This document shows positions 8,756-17,948 of a stretch of 61,136 bases of DNA, piece by piece. Every line of letters begins with the position of its first letter. Positions within the stretch are counted from its first letter, which is position 1. This DNA is from Aestuariivita boseongensis (lineage in GTDB: Bacteria > Pseudomonadota > Alphaproteobacteria > Rhodobacterales > Rhodobacteraceae): positions 1 through 61,136 of the forward strand of contig NZ_JXYH01000020.1 in assembly GCF_001262635.1 (NCBI RefSeq), in the 5' to 3' direction. The notes beneath the pieces were generated by a model. It made no database searches. It was not told where the DNA came from and worked only from the letters and a program-made list of their open reading frames with translations. Both the position numbers and the translations under genes were made by a program.

Positions 8756-10324
8756 TCACTCCCACTCAATGGTCCCCGGCGGTTTCGAGGTGATATCATA
8801 GGTCACCCGGTTGATGCCCTTCACCTCATTGATGATGCGCGTGGCGGTTTCGCCCAGGAAGTCGTGGGTGAAGGGGTAATAATCCGCCGTCATCCCGTCG
8901 ACCGACGTCACCGCCCGCAGCGCACAGGCATAATCATAGGTGCGCCCGTCGCCCATCACACCGACGGTGCGCACGGGCAGGATCGCGACGAAAGCCTGCC
9001 AGATCTCATCATAAAGACCGTGTTTGCGGATCTGGTCGATATAGACGGCGTCGGCTTTGCGCAGGATATCAAGCTTTTCGCGCGTGATCTCGCCGGGGCA
9101 ACGGATGGCGAGGCCCGGTCCGGGGAAGGGGTGGCGGCCGATGAAGCTGTCGGGCAGGCCCAGTTCGCGGCCCAGGGCGCGCACCTCGTCCTTGAAAAGC
9201 TCGCGCAGAGGTTCGACCAGTTTCAGGCCCATCTTTTCTGGCAGCCCGCCCACATTGTGGTGCGATTTGATCGTGACAGACGGCCCGCCGGAAAAGCTGA
9301 CGCTTTCGATCACGTCGGGATAAAGCGTGCCTTGCGCCAGGAATTCCGCACCATCAATCGTGTCGGCATGTTTCTGGAACACGTCAATGAACAGTTTGCC
9401 GATGATCTTGCGCTTGGTTTCGGGGTCGGACTGGCCTTCCAGTTCGCCCAGGAACAGCTCGGATTCGTCGGCATGGATCAGCGGGATGTTATAGTGGTCG
9501 CGGAACATCGACACGACCTCGTCGGCCTCGTTCTGGCGCAGCAGCCCGTGATCGACGAAGACGCAGGTCAGCTGATCGCCAATCGCCTCGTGGATCAGCA
9601 CGGCCGCGACCGATGAATCGACGCCGCCAGACAACCCGCAGATGACGCGCTTGTCGCCCACCTGTTCGCGGATCAGGCGGATCGCTTCCTCGCGATAGGC
9701 GCCCATGGTCCAGTCGCCGGTAAAGCCCGCCAGTTTGACGAAGTTCTCATACAGCGTTTTGCCATTGGGCGTGTGGTGCACTTCGGGGTGAAACTGCACC
9801 GCATAGAAATGGCGCGTCCGGTCTGCGGTGATCGCAAAAGGCGCGCCGGGCGAGGTGCCCAGAACCTCAAAACCCGGAGCGATTTCAGAGACATGGTCGC
9901 CATGGCTCATCCAGACCTGTTCGCGGCCCGTGCCGTCCATGAACCAGCCCGTGAGCAGATCATCCCGCTTGTCGGTTGGCGTGACATAGGCGCGGCCGAA
10001 TTCGGCTGTGGCATGCTCGCCCGCCTCAACCTTGCCGCCCAGATCATGCATCATCACCTGCTGGCCATAGCAGATCCCCAGGATCGGCACGCCCATCGCG
10101 TAAGCCGCTTTGGGGGGGCGGGGCGATCCCTCGCGCATCACGCTGTCGGGGCCGCCGGAAAAGATGATCGCCTTGGGGGCGAAGTCTTTCAGGAACGCGT
10201 CCGAGACGTTCTGATAGGGGTGGATTTCGCAATAGACATTCAGCTCTCGCAGGCGGCGCGCGATCAGCTGCGTCACCTGGCTGCCGAAGTCGATGATAAG
10301 AAGGCGGTCATGGGTCTGGGTCAT
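8756..10324 (-). CDS. guaA: GMP synthase (glutamine-hydrolysing)
   Basis: 522 residues, full length. It converts XMP to GMP using ATP and glutamine. The N-terminal class I amidotransferase domain has the nucleophile in [11 protein letters not shown] and the His of [11 protein letters not shown]. The central ATP pyrophosphatase domain has the PP-loop [14 protein letters not shown]. The C-terminal dimerisation domain ends with the conserved KPPGTIEWE. Nothing is missing. It stands alone on this strand, about 200 bases downstream of the disrupted methyltransferase gene's start side, and diverges from the Lin0512 genes across a highly structured intergenic region. Confidence 0.98.
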   Translation of the reverse strand: MTQTHDRLLIIDFGSQVTQLIARRLRELNVYCEIHPYQNVSDAFLKDFAPKAIIFSGGPDSVMREGSPRPPKAAYAMGVPILGICYGQQVMMHDLGGKVEAGEHATAEFGRAYVTPTDKRDDLLTGWFMDGTGREQVWMSHGDHVSEIAPGFEVLGTSPGAPFAITADRTRHFYAVQFHPEVHHTPNGKTLYENFVKLAGFTGDWTMGAYREEAIRLIREQVGDKRVICGLSGGVDSSVAAVLIHEAIGDQLTCVFVDHGLLRQNEADEVVSMFRDHYNIPLIHADESELFLGELEGQSDPETKRKIIGKLFIDVFQKHADTIDGAEFLAQGTLYPDVIESVSFSGGPSVTIKSHHNVGGLPEKMGLKLVEPLRELFKDEVRALGRELGLPDSFIGRHPFPGPGLAIRCPGEITREKLDILRKADAVYIDQIRKHGLYDEIWQAFVAILPVRTVGVMGDGRTYDYACALRAVTSVDGMTADYYPFTHDFLGETATRIINEVKGINRVTYDITSKPPGTIEWE

Positions 10325-10397
10325 GGCGACTGACTAGGCCGGGGCGGGGGTTTGCGCAAGTGTCTGTCGTGCGCATATCTCCCGAATCAAGCGCGAA

Positions 10398-10545
10398 GCG
10401 CGCCGGAGATCGCCAGACCGCCCGGACGGGCTGGCGATTTGGCTGTCACAAGCGCTTCGATCAGGCGAAAGATGACTTGGTTGCCATAAAGCGCGGCCAT
10501 GCACCGTCAGATCGCCACCCCGCGGTCTGGCGATCCCCGGCGCGC
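10398..10545. promoter_or_regulatory. structured intergenic element with nested, alternative inverted repeats
   Basis: Arms of 24 bases at 10398-10421 and 10522-10545 are complementary at 23 positions. Inside them the left arm can instead pair locally (ATCGCCAG 10409-10416 with CTGGCGAT 10431-10438). The right arm can pair locally too (GATCGCCA 10510-10517 with TGGCGATC 10528-10535). Thus ATCGCCA and TGGCGAT alternate four times, permitting mutually exclusive hairpins. The element fills most of the guaA/Lin0512 divergent intergenic region. It could be a leader RNA attenuator for the Lin0512-MttB genes, part of the guaA leader, or a MITE-like repeat; no target-site duplication is evident. Confidence 0.6.
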
Positions 10546-10580
10546 ATTGATAGACGAAGCCGCAGATATCAGGAGGGGTC

Positions 10581-10931
10581 ATGACACGCTTGCTCACCGA
10601 ATTCGGCCAGGGCACATCCTTGCGCCGGGGGGATTACACCGAAGCGGCCTGCCGCGCCGTGCGCGATGCGCTGTGGCACAACTCGATCAACCTGGCCGAG
10701 CTTTTCGGCTTCCCGAAAGAGGCAATGCAGATCCGCGTGGATGTCGGCGTGCAGCACCCCGATCAGGTGGACACGGGAAAAATCGCCGCCGAATTCCCCT
10801 ATGGCCAGCCCGACATCGTGGTGACCCATGGCGGGCTCGACATCCCGCGCCCCGAAGGCACCGGCAACCCGACCATCATGGCCACCGTCGCCCTGTCGGT
10901 CAGCTTTGACATGGAGCGCGCCGATGGCTGA
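10581..10931 (+). CDS. Lin0512-family conserved hypothetical protein
   Basis: 116 residues. The pattern of an N-terminal G-x-G-TSLRRGDYTEAACRAVRDAL, the middle RVDVGVQHPDQVD and the glycine-rich VVTHGGLDIPRP matches the Lin0512 family of small conserved proteins with no assigned activity. The start follows a good AGGAGG-like site (10571-10576). Its end overlaps the next gene by 8 bases (ATGGCTGA), and that gene encodes a homologue, so the two probably form a heteromeric ring or dimer. Location before an MttB-like methyltransferase suggests a link to methylated-amine chemistry, which is inference. Confidence 0.85.
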   Translation: MTRLLTEFGQGTSLRRGDYTEAACRAVRDALWHNSINLAELFGFPKEAMQIRVDVGVQHPDQVDTGKIAAEFPYGQPDIVVTHGGLDIPRPEGTGNPTIMATVALSVSFDMERADG

Positions 10932-11289
10932 GCAACGCATGATCATCGAAATGGGCATGGGCAACGACATGTACGGGCAGGATTATACCAAGGCCGCCGC
11001 CCGCGCGATCGAAGACGCCATTCGCCATTCCAGCCTGCCGATTTTCGAAGCCACAGGCCTGTCGCATGACCAGATGCGCGTGCAGGTGACCGTCGGCGTG
11101 CAAGACCCCGATGCGGTGGATTGCGGCGCGCTGGTCAAAGCGCTCCCGCGCGGCCGGGCCCAGGTGCGGGCGGTCAAGGGCGGTCTGAATGTGGCCAATC
11201 CCGACACCGGGGGCGTGATCGTCATCGCCTCCGCCGCGGTCGAGGCGTTTTTGCCCCGGCAAACCGGCTGGCGGCTGCGCAGCCCCTGA
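10924..11289 (+). CDS. Lin0512-family conserved hypothetical protein (second copy)
   Basis: 121 residues from the ATG at 10924 (MAEQRMIIEMGMGNDMYG). It aligns along its length with the preceding protein: MGNDMYGQDYTKAAARAIEDAI matches GTSLRRGDYTEAACRAVRDAL, and VQVTVGVQDPDAVD matches IRVDVGVQHPDQVD. This is a diverged tandem duplicate of the Lin0512 fold. The two genes overlap by 8 bases and are surely cotranscribed. A gap of 116 bases separates them from the MttB-like gene on the same strand. Function unknown. Confidence 0.84.
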   Translation: MAEQRMIIEMGMGNDMYGQDYTKAAARAIEDAIRHSSLPIFEATGLSHDQMRVQVTVGVQDPDAVDCGALVKALPRGRAQVRAVKGGLNVANPDTGGVIVIASAAVEAFLPRQTGWRLRSP

Positions 11290-11405
11290 CATTCGCGGCA
11301 CTTGTCGCTTTTTTCCCGTAGATGGCGCAAACTGCGACCGGTTGTGCGGCGCGTCGGGCTATCTGATCGCAACACGACTCGTCTCGGAAAGGGGAGCATT
11401 CGGAT

Positions 11406-12950
11406 ATGACTGAGGCACCAACACGTCGCAGAGCCCGCGGGGGCGGTGGGGCCGCACGCCGCGCCGAACGCACCGCCGTGCATTTCGAGACCGCGAAATA
11501 TATCGAACGCAACATCCCGAATTTCGAGATCCTCAACGAAGAAGCGCTTGAGATCATCGAAACCAACGCCGAAACGGTGCTGGAAGAGATCGGCGTGAAT
11601 TTCGTGGCCAACCCCGCCGCGCTCGACCGCTGGCGCGAGGCCGGTGCCGATATCGACGGCGAACGCGTACGCATTCCGCGCGGCCTGGCCCGCAAATTGT
11701 GCGAAACCGCGCCGTCGTCCTATACCCAACACGCCCGCAACCCCGAACGCACCGTCGAGGTTGGCGGCAAAAGCCTGGTTCTTGCCCCGGTCTATGGCCC
11801 GCCCTTCGTGCGCGATGCCGCGGGTGGCCGCCGCTATGCCACGATGGCCGATTTCGAGAAATTCGTGAAACTGGGCTATATGTCGAAATGGCTGCACCAT
11901 TCCGGCGGCACCGTGTGTGAGCCCACCGACATCCCCGTGAACAAGCGCCATCTGGACATGCTTTACGCCCATATGTCGCTGTCGGACAAACCCTTCATGG
12001 GATCGGTGACCGAGCCCAGCCGCGCGCAAGACAGCGTTGAGATGTGCGAGATCCTGTTCGGCAAAGACTTCGTGCAGGACAACACGGTGATGACCTCGCT
12101 CATCAACATCAACTCGCCCATGACCTTTGACGATGTGATGATGGGCGCGTTGGAGGTCTATGCCAAGAACAACCAGGCCTGCATCGTGTCGCCCTTTATC
12201 GTGGGCGGCGCCATGGCGCCGGTGTCGGTTGCGGGTACGCTGACGCAAGTGCTGGCCGAAGTGCTGGCGGGCATCGCCTACAGCCAGCTGATCCGCCCCG
12301 GCGCGCCTGTGATTTTCGGCGCCTTTGTGACCTCGATCGACATGAACTCCGGCGCGCCGACCTTCGGCACGCCCGAGGCCAGCCACATCACCTATGGTGC
12401 AGGCCAATTGGCGCGGCGGATGAATCTGCCGTTCCGCTCGGCCGGGTCCTTCACCGGATCTAAGCTGCCCGACGCGCAAGCGGCCTATGAGACCGCGAAC
12501 AGCCTGAACATGGGCCTGCTGTCCGGCGTGAACTTCATGCTGCATGCCTGCGGGTGGCTGGAAGGCGGCCTTGTGTCGTCGTTCGAGAAATTCGTGATGG
12601 ATGCCGATCAGCTGGGCACGCTGCACCACCTGGCCCGCGGGATCGAGGTGGACACCAACGCCCAGGCCATGGACGCGATCGCCGAGGTGGGGCCGGGCGG
12701 CCATTACCTGGGCTGCGCCCATACCCAGGCCAATTTCAAACAGGCTTTCTGGAAATCCAATCTGCTGGATTACAAGCCGTTTGAGACCTGGGAAGAAGAA
12801 GGCGCGCGCGACACCCAGGCGCTGGCGGCGCTGCGCGTCGAAAAGATGCTGGCCGATTACCAGAAACCCGCGCTGGACCCCGCAATTGACGAGGCGCTTC
12901 AGGCCTATATCGCCGACAAGAAAGCCTCGATGCCCGACGCCTTCATGTGA
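11406..12950 (+). CDS. trimethylamine methyltransferase (MttB) superfamily protein, non-pyrrolysine type
   Basis: 514 residues after a basic, glycine-rich N-terminus. The body (ERNIPNFEILNEEALEII onward, with SPFIVGGAMAPVSVAGTL, GAPTFGTPEASH and AGSFTGSKLPDAQAAYE) matches the MttB superfamily TIM barrel. The archaeal trimethylamine enzyme uses pyrrolysine at an in-frame TAG. No TAG interrupts this frame, so it belongs to the non-pyrrolysine branch, whose characterised members demethylate quaternary amines such as glycine betaine or proline betaine. No corrinoid protein gene is beside it. The AGGGGAG site at 11389-11395 supports the start. The substrate is unknown. Confidence 0.88.
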   Translation: MTEAPTRRRARGGGGAARRAERTAVHFETAKYIERNIPNFEILNEEALEIIETNAETVLEEIGVNFVANPAALDRWREAGADIDGERVRIPRGLARKLCETAPSSYTQHARNPERTVEVGGKSLVLAPVYGPPFVRDAAGGRRYATMADFEKFVKLGYMSKWLHHSGGTVCEPTDIPVNKRHLDMLYAHMSLSDKPFMGSVTEPSRAQDSVEMCEILFGKDFVQDNTVMTSLININSPMTFDDVMMGALEVYAKNNQACIVSPFIVGGAMAPVSVAGTLTQVLAEVLAGIAYSQLIRPGAPVIFGAFVTSIDMNSGAPTFGTPEASHITYGAGQLARRMNLPFRSAGSFTGSKLPDAQAAYETANSLNMGLLSGVNFMLHACGWLEGGLVSSFEKFVMDADQLGTLHHLARGIEVDTNAQAMDAIAEVGPGGHYLGCAHTQANFKQAFWKSNLLDYKPFETWEEEGARDTQALAALRVEKMLADYQKPALDPAIDEALQAYIADKKASMPDAFM

Positions 12951-12960
12951 GCGATGCGTT

Positions 12961-13278
12961 TCAGGCGGGTTTGCCCGCCTGGCGCGCCCGGCTTTCCTGG
13001 CTGGCGCGCAGGATGCGCGCTTCGCCCATCATCGCGATCAGAAGATCCAGATGGCGCGTCAGCGAATAGCTGGCGTCGCCTGATTTACGCTGGCTGTTCA
13101 CAACCGCCTCGTCCTGCAGCAGCCGCATCAGCGCATCGGCGGCGCGCGGCACCTGGCCATATCCCAGAAGTCGCGGCAGATGCCGGTCGCGGTCGTAATC
13201 GGCAGCCCCAAGGCGCGCCGCACGGATCAAAAGGCGCGGGCGGGTCAGCCGGTCAATCAGCCCCAGAATATCCTGCAT
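12961..13278 (-). CDS. DUF6477-family protein
   Basis: 105 residues from the ATG at 13278 (MQDILGLIDRLTRPRLLIRAARLGAADY), preceded by an AAAGGA site. The sequence is helical and charged, with RLTRPRLLIRAAR and SLTRHLDLLIAMMGEARI. It fits DUF6477, a small protein found in Rhodobacterales. It faces a DUF6456 gene across a 227-base divergent region, a pairing that may be conserved. It converges with the MttB-like gene with only 10 bases between stops. No function is established; the longer upstream frame lacks a ribosome site and was rejected. Confidence 0.8.
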   Translation of the reverse strand: MQDILGLIDRLTRPRLLIRAARLGAADYDRDRHLPRLLGYGQVPRAADALMRLLQDEAVVNSQRKSGDASYSLTRHLDLLIAMMGEARILRASQESRARQAGKPA

Positions 13279-13505
13279 GATGTTGTCCTTTCTGTTGGGT
13301 TTTCCTCGCAACAAGGGCAGAGCATTGCACAACCTGAGCGGGTGTTGCGCTTTAGCGTCAGGCACCGTTCGATCCCTTCACAACTGTTTATTATTTAGAA
13401 ACAATGCTGTTCGCATCGGCTCATTTTTGCCTCTGGCGCAACATGCAACCACAGGTAGAGTTAATGGGGTTGTATTGATGAAACGGGAGACTGCGTGAGG
13501 CCCCG

Positions 13506-14654
13506 ATGACGGGTCCGCGCGACAAGGGACAGATGTTGAAGACATTATCTGAACCCCGGCTGCCGGGCTGGGTGACTGAACAATCCATGCGCTATCTGGC
13601 GCATACATCGGCGGGGCGCTCGATCCGGGGGCTTGCGCGGGATCAGAACTGTCATCCTTCCACCATCCTGCGCCAGATCCGGCGCGTCGAAACCCGGCGC
13701 GACGATCCTCTTGTGGACGAGGTGCTGAACTCTCTGGGCCGACTTGTGGTGACTATGCCGGACGCGAAAGACCACCGCGCCCCGGCGGAGCAAAGGAGGT
13801 CTGATGACATGTCGCTTCACACCATTTCCGGGTCCGAAACCATCGAAGATTTGCCCAGCGATGCTGAACTGAACCGCGAGGCGCCGCGCATTCTGCGCAG
13901 GTTGTGCGAAAGCGGCGCCGTGCTGGCCCTGGCGGCGGAAATGGAGAAGGCCGTCGTGGTTCGTGACGGACCCGGGGGCAGCACGGCCCGCACGGCGGTC
14001 GTGGACCGCGCGGTGGCGCAGGCCATGGCGCTCAACGAATGGATTGCGTGCCAGACCACAGGGCGCATTGCGCGCTATACGATCACCCAGGCGGGGCGCG
14101 CTGCGCTTGGCCGGATGATGGCGCATGAGGAAAGCCGCTGCGCGGCGGCAACCAACCGTGCGACGCCGGCGCGCGGCGAGATCGACACGGACGAGGGCGA
14201 AGGGGCGCGCAAGGTCAAATACGGCGTGGCGGAAAGCCCGCTCTGCGCGCTGGCCCGCCGCAAGGACCGCGATGGCCGCCCGTTTCTGCCTGATGACCTG
14301 GTGGCCGCCGGCGAACGGCTGCGCGAGGATTTCGAGCTGGCCCAGGTCGGCCCCAGTATCGGCCAGAGCTGGGACAGGCTTCTGACCGGCGGGATACGCG
14401 GAGTGTCCGGATCAGGGGGCGCGCCGATCGGACAAAGCGCTGCTCAGGCCCGTGTGCTGGCTGCGCTGCACGAGCTGGGATCCGGTCTGGGCGATGTGGC
14501 ACTGCGCTGCTGCTGTTTTCTGGAAGGGCTTGAGACGGCAGAAAAACGCCTGGGCTGGTCGGCCCGGTCGGGCAAGATCGTGCTGCGCATCGCGCTGCAG
14601 CGGCTCAAGCGGCACTATGCGGCGCTTGGGGGGGACAGCCAGATGATCGGCTAA
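13506..14654 (+). CDS. helix-turn-helix protein with C-terminal DUF6456 domain
   Basis: 382 residues. An N-terminal region ([39 protein letters not shown]) reads as a helix-turn-helix, and the region [19 protein letters not shown] looks like a winged-helix tail. The C-terminal third ([43 protein letters not shown]) is the DUF6456 domain. This architecture suggests a transcription factor conserved in Rhodobacterales, though no target is known. It diverges from DUF6477. The intergenic region is distinctly AT-richer (around 13380-13440) and probably holds both promoters. A six-codon frame (MKRETA) ends just upstream of the start. Confidence 0.82.
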   Translation: MTGPRDKGQMLKTLSEPRLPGWVTEQSMRYLAHTSAGRSIRGLARDQNCHPSTILRQIRRVETRRDDPLVDEVLNSLGRLVVTMPDAKDHRAPAEQRRSDDMSLHTISGSETIEDLPSDAELNREAPRILRRLCESGAVLALAAEMEKAVVVRDGPGGSTARTAVVDRAVAQAMALNEWIACQTTGRIARYTITQAGRAALGRMMAHEESRCAAATNRATPARGEIDTDEGEGARKVKYGVAESPLCALARRKDRDGRPFLPDDLVAAGERLREDFELAQVGPSIGQSWDRLLTGGIRGVSGSGGAPIGQSAAQARVLAALHELGSGLGDVALRCCCFLEGLETAEKRLGWSARSGKIVLRIALQRLKRHYAALGGDSQMIG

Positions 14655-14659
14655 GCGGG

Positions 14660-14724
14660 CAAGGCCGTTCGAACGGCCTTGCGCCCGGCCTGTCAACCGC
14701 GCCACGCGTCTTCGAAGACGCGTG
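14660..14724. terminator. two tandem TTCGAA-centred perfect palindromes
   Basis: A 22-base perfect palindrome occupies 14660-14681 and a second occupies 14703-14724, both with TTCGAA at the centre and GC-rich arms. They follow the DUF6456 stop codon directly. As RNA each would form a stem of nine or ten pairs with a tiny loop. No long T run follows, so factor-independent termination is not assured; they may act as mRNA 3'-end stabilisers. The same design recurs at 15827-15880 and 34495-34562. Confidence 0.6.
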
Positions 14725-14826
14725 CGGCCCGCACGGGAAAGCATAGCGGCCATGCGTCGCGTCGCTTTGACGGGGGGGCAGCTTATGTTATGGGGCATCC
14801 AAGCTGACCCATTTGTGAGGCACACC

Positions 14827-15780
14827 GTGCGCGATCTGAAAATCCCCGAACAGCGCCATCCCGAAAAGGCCCGGCGCCCGGACAATCCCCAGCCCAAGAA
14901 ACCGGACTGGATTCGCGTCAAGGCGCCCGGCGGCAAGGGATATGCCGAAACGCACAAGATCATGCGCGAGAACAAGCTGGTCACGGTCTGCGAAGAGGCC
15001 GGCTGCCCCAATGTCGGCGAATGCTGGAGCCAAGGCCACGCCACCATGATGATCATGGGCGAGGTCTGCACCCGCGCCTGCACCTTCTGCAACATCGCAA
15101 CCGGCAAACCGCCCGAGGCGCTGGATGCGTTCGAACCGGGCCGCGTGGCCCATGCGGTGGAAAAGCTGGGGCTGAACCATGTGGTCATCACATCCGTTGA
15201 CCGCGACGATATCGAAGATGGCGGGGCCGAACATTTCGCCCAGACGATCCGCGCCGTGCGTCACCGCAGCCCCAAGACCACGATCGAAATCCTGACGCCG
15301 GATTTCCTGAAATGTGATCCGTCGGTTCTGGAAGTCGTGGTCGAAGCGCGCCCCGACGTGTTCAACCACAATCTGGAAACCGTGCCCGGCCTTTACCCTG
15401 AAGTGCGCCCCGGCGCGCGGTACTTCCATTCGCTGCGGCTTTTGCAGCGGGTGAAGGAACTCGACCCGTCGATGTTCACCAAATCCGGCATCATGGTGGG
15501 GCTGGGCGAGGATCGCCAGGCGGTCCACGCGGTGATGGACGACATGCGCGCGGCCGATATCGATTTCCTGACCATCGGTCAGTATCTGCAGCCCACGCCG
15601 AAACACCACCGGGTTGACCGGTTCGTGACGCCCGAGGAATTCAAGGCCTATGAAAAAGCCGCCTACGGCAAGGGCTTCCTGATGGTCTCGGCCACGCCGC
15701 TCACGCGGTCGTCCTATCACGCGGGCGATGATTTCGCGCGGCTACGTGCGGCGCGCAACGCCAAGCTGGGGCTGGGGTAA
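14827..15780 (+). CDS. lipA: lipoyl synthase
   Basis: 317 residues from GTG at 14827 (V-R-D-L-K-I-P-E-Q), placed 8 bases after GTGAGG; the longer frame upstream has no family similarity. This radical SAM enzyme inserts two sulfurs into octanoyl groups on 2-oxoacid dehydrogenases and the glycine cleavage H protein. Both iron-sulfur clusters are accounted for: the auxiliary-cluster motif [12 protein letters not shown] and the radical SAM motif CTRACTFC. The conserved C-terminal arginine-serine-serine (RSS) is present in TRSSYHAG. It stands as a single gene between palindrome clusters. Confidence 0.97.
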   Translation: MRDLKIPEQRHPEKARRPDNPQPKKPDWIRVKAPGGKGYAETHKIMRENKLVTVCEEAGCPNVGECWSQGHATMMIMGEVCTRACTFCNIATGKPPEALDAFEPGRVAHAVEKLGLNHVVITSVDRDDIEDGGAEHFAQTIRAVRHRSPKTTIEILTPDFLKCDPSVLEVVVEARPDVFNHNLETVPGLYPEVRPGARYFHSLRLLQRVKELDPSMFTKSGIMVGLGEDRQAVHAVMDDMRAADIDFLTIGQYLQPTPKHHRVDRFVTPEEFKAYEKAAYGKGFLMVSATPLTRSSYHAGDDFARLRAARNAKLGLG

Positions 15781-15826
15781 GGTTTTCCGCCATAGGCCGT
15801 AAAGCGCCTTTGGCCTAACCTCACGG

Positions 15827-15880
15827 GGCGAATTTTCGAAAATTCGCCTGCCTCCCGGCGGCGATCCTTCGAAGGATCGC
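15827..15880. terminator. two tandem TTCGAA-centred perfect palindromes
   Basis: A 22-base perfect palindrome at 15827-15848 (AT-rich core) and a 20-base one at 15861-15880, both centred on TTCGAA. They lie between the lipA stop and the ribosome site of the next gene, so they may terminate lipA transcription or separate the two messages. Same family as the clusters at 14660 and 34495. Confidence 0.6.
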
Positions 15881-15903
15881 GGCCCGGATCGGAGGTTTTG
15901 CCC

Positions 15904-16719
15904 ATGCCCTTGCGTATTCTGTCTTGGAACGTCGAACACTTCACCGGCCATGGCACCGGCGCGCGCTCAGATCGCGTCACGCGGGTCGCGCAGCTGATCG
16001 AGGACGAGGATCCCGACATCTTCGCGCTGATGGAGGTCAAGGGCTCCACCGTCTTCACCGAATTCACCAACCGCTTTCCCGGATATTCCTTTTCGATCAC
16101 CGAAGGCACGCAGGTGCAAGAAATCCTGATCGGCGTGCGCGGGGGCCTGAGCGCGTTTTTCACCCAGCGCAATGAATTCAAACGCTCCAACCCCAATCTG
16201 CGTCCGGCGGCTCTGCTGACGGTCACGCTGGCCGGGGATGAGCGGCTGTCGCTGCTGTTCTCCCATCTCAAGAGCCTGCCCAGCCCCGAAGGGTTTGGCC
16301 TGCGCGACGCGATGTTCGACAAGGTGCGCAGCCTGAAAAAGGCCATCGATGGCGCGACAGATGGGGCGGGCAAATTCATCCTGCTGGGTGATCTGAACAC
16401 GATGGGTCTGAACATGACCTATTCCAACGCCGATCTGACCGGCGATGAAGAAATCACCCGGGTCGACCGGATCCTGCGCCGCCGGGACCTGCACCGGCAG
16501 ATGAAAACGCATCCCGCGACCTTCAACAACGGCTCGACCTCCTCCTATCCGCCGGCGGATCTGGATCATGTCTATGCCTCATCGAACCTGTCTTTTGCCG
16601 ATCAGGGGCAGGGGGCCACGGTGCGTGTGGGCGGCTGGGCCGAGGCGGCCGATCCCGATGCCTGGATCGCCGCGTTTTCGGATCACGCGCCCCTGATTTT
16701 CGAGCTTCAGGACCTGTGA
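15904..16719 (+). CDS. endonuclease/exonuclease/phosphatase (EEP) family protein
   Basis: 271 residues from the ATG at 15904, which follows GGAGG by 8 bases; a TTG two codons earlier is less likely. EEP-fold signatures occur in order: ILSWNVEHF (Asn), a metal-binding Glu in FALMEVKG, LLFSHLKS (His), LLGDLNTMG (Asp/Asn) and the terminal SDHAPLIFEL (Asp-His). This is a metal-dependent phosphodiesterase fold that could cleave DNA, RNA or lipid phosphates. There is no signal peptide, so it is probably cytoplasmic. The substrate cannot be told. Confidence 0.88.
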   Translation: MPLRILSWNVEHFTGHGTGARSDRVTRVAQLIEDEDPDIFALMEVKGSTVFTEFTNRFPGYSFSITEGTQVQEILIGVRGGLSAFFTQRNEFKRSNPNLRPAALLTVTLAGDERLSLLFSHLKSLPSPEGFGLRDAMFDKVRSLKKAIDGATDGAGKFILLGDLNTMGLNMTYSNADLTGDEEITRVDRILRRRDLHRQMKTHPATFNNGSTSSYPPADLDHVYASSNLSFADQGQGATVRVGGWAEAADPDAWIAAFSDHAPLIFELQDL

Positions 16720-16768
16720 CGCGGTCCGGATTCCGTATTTTCAGCAAGAAGAAGAGGGCTGCTGTGCC

Positions 16769-17773
16769 TCAAATCGACAGGCGCGCCGCGTGGCTGCCGC
16801 GTTCGCGGTAGGGCGTTGTGTCGTAATGCGCGCGGTAGCATTTGGAGAAATGCGAGGGTGAGGCAAAGCCGCAGGCCAGCGCCACGTTGATCACGCTCAT
16901 ATCCGTCTGCATCAGCAGGTTCCGCGCCTTTTGCAGCCGCAGTTCCATGTAATAGCGTTTGGGTGAGCGGTTCAGGTAGCGCCGGAACAGCCGTTCCAAC
17001 TGGCGCGTTGACATGCCGACCTCCTTGGCCAGAAGCGAGGGCGAGATCGGCTCTTCGATATTGGCCTCCATCATCTGGATGACCTGGCTCAGCTTTGGGT
17101 GGCGCACGCCGATGCGGGTGGGCACGGACAGGCGCTGCGTGTCCTGATCGGTGCGGATCGAGGAATAGATCAGCTGATCGGCGACCGCATTGGCCAGTTC
17201 CTCGCCATGGTCATCGGCGATGATCTTCAGCATCAGGTCGATCGACGACGTGCCGCCCGCCGTGGTCATCCGGTTGCCGTCGATGACGAAGACCGATTTG
17301 GTCAGCTCGACCTCCTGGAATTCCTCGGCAAAGCTGTCCTGGTTTTCCCAGTGGATCGTCGCCTTTTTCCCGTCCAGCAGACCAGCGCGTGCCAGGGTAT
17401 AGCCCGCCGTGCACAGCCCGGCCATTTTCAGACCCTTGCGCGCCTCGCGCCGGATCCAGTTCAGCACCGGCTTTGTCGTGGCCTGCTGCACGTCGATACC
17501 GCCGCAGATCATCACCGTGTCGTCGCGCGTCAGTTCGGGCAGGGCGTCGTCCAGCTTGAATGCGGTGCCGGCCGAACAGCTGACCGTATCGCCACCTTCG
17601 CCCACCAGATACCACGAATAGAGATCCATGCCCGCCATGCGATTGGCAATCCGCAGGCTTTCCAGCGCCGAGGAAAAGCAAAGCATTGTGAAGTTTTCAA
17701 GCAGCACGAAGACGAAGCGGCGTGGCTTGGCGGGCGGATTCGGAATATCCACGAAGTGGCGTTGGGTTTGCAT
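16769..17773 (-). CDS. GlxA-type AraC-family regulator with DJ-1/PfpI domain
   Basis: 334 residues. The N-terminal two-thirds is a DJ-1/PfpI-like ligand-binding domain (RFVFVLLENFTMLCFSSALESLRIANR, MICGGIDVQQ, MAGLCTAGYTLARAGLL). The C-terminal 100 residues form an AraC double helix-turn-helix (SPSLLAKEVGMSTRQLERLFRRYL, SVINVALACGFASPSHFSKCYR). This matches the GlxA/GbdR/ArgR group, some members of which sense glycine betaine, carnitine or arginine. The gene is isolated here; the MttB-like gene is about 4 kb away, so a link to quaternary amines is only a possibility. Confidence 0.92.
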   Translation of the reverse strand: MQTQRHFVDIPNPPAKPRRFVFVLLENFTMLCFSSALESLRIANRMAGMDLYSWYLVGEGGDTVSCSAGTAFKLDDALPELTRDDTVMICGGIDVQQATTKPVLNWIRREARKGLKMAGLCTAGYTLARAGLLDGKKATIHWENQDSFAEEFQEVELTKSVFVIDGNRMTTAGGTSSIDLMLKIIADDHGEELANAVADQLIYSSIRTDQDTQRLSVPTRIGVRHPKLSQVIQMMEANIEEPISPSLLAKEVGMSTRQLERLFRRYLNRSPKRYYMELRLQKARNLLMQTDMSVINVALACGFASPSHFSKCYRAHYDTTPYRERGSHAARLSI

Positions 17774-17948
17774 GCCGCGGCTACCTTGGGTCTTTCGGCT
17801 TTGGGCTCTGTCTTATGGTGACAGCTGCTTTCCACCTTGTTCATGCTTCATTTACGGCGTCAAGAGGTCGCAAATCATGTATGGTCACTGGCCTCATGCT
17901 TTCGTATAAGCTGGCTCCCTGACGATCAGCCTGATGGAGATCAAACCG

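Noticed and set aside
10398-10545. insertion sequence or MITE
   Set aside because: Terminal inverted repeats exist, but no target-site duplication is visible at the flanks and no second copy is in the window; kept as a structured element instead.
10983-12722. 579-codon frame antisense to the MttB-like gene
   Set aside because: Histidine- and glycine-rich shadow typical of antisense GC-rich coding sequence; no family features.
11406-12950. pyrrolysine-containing MttB
   Set aside because: The frame runs through the whole domain with no in-frame TAG, and no pyl genes are nearby.
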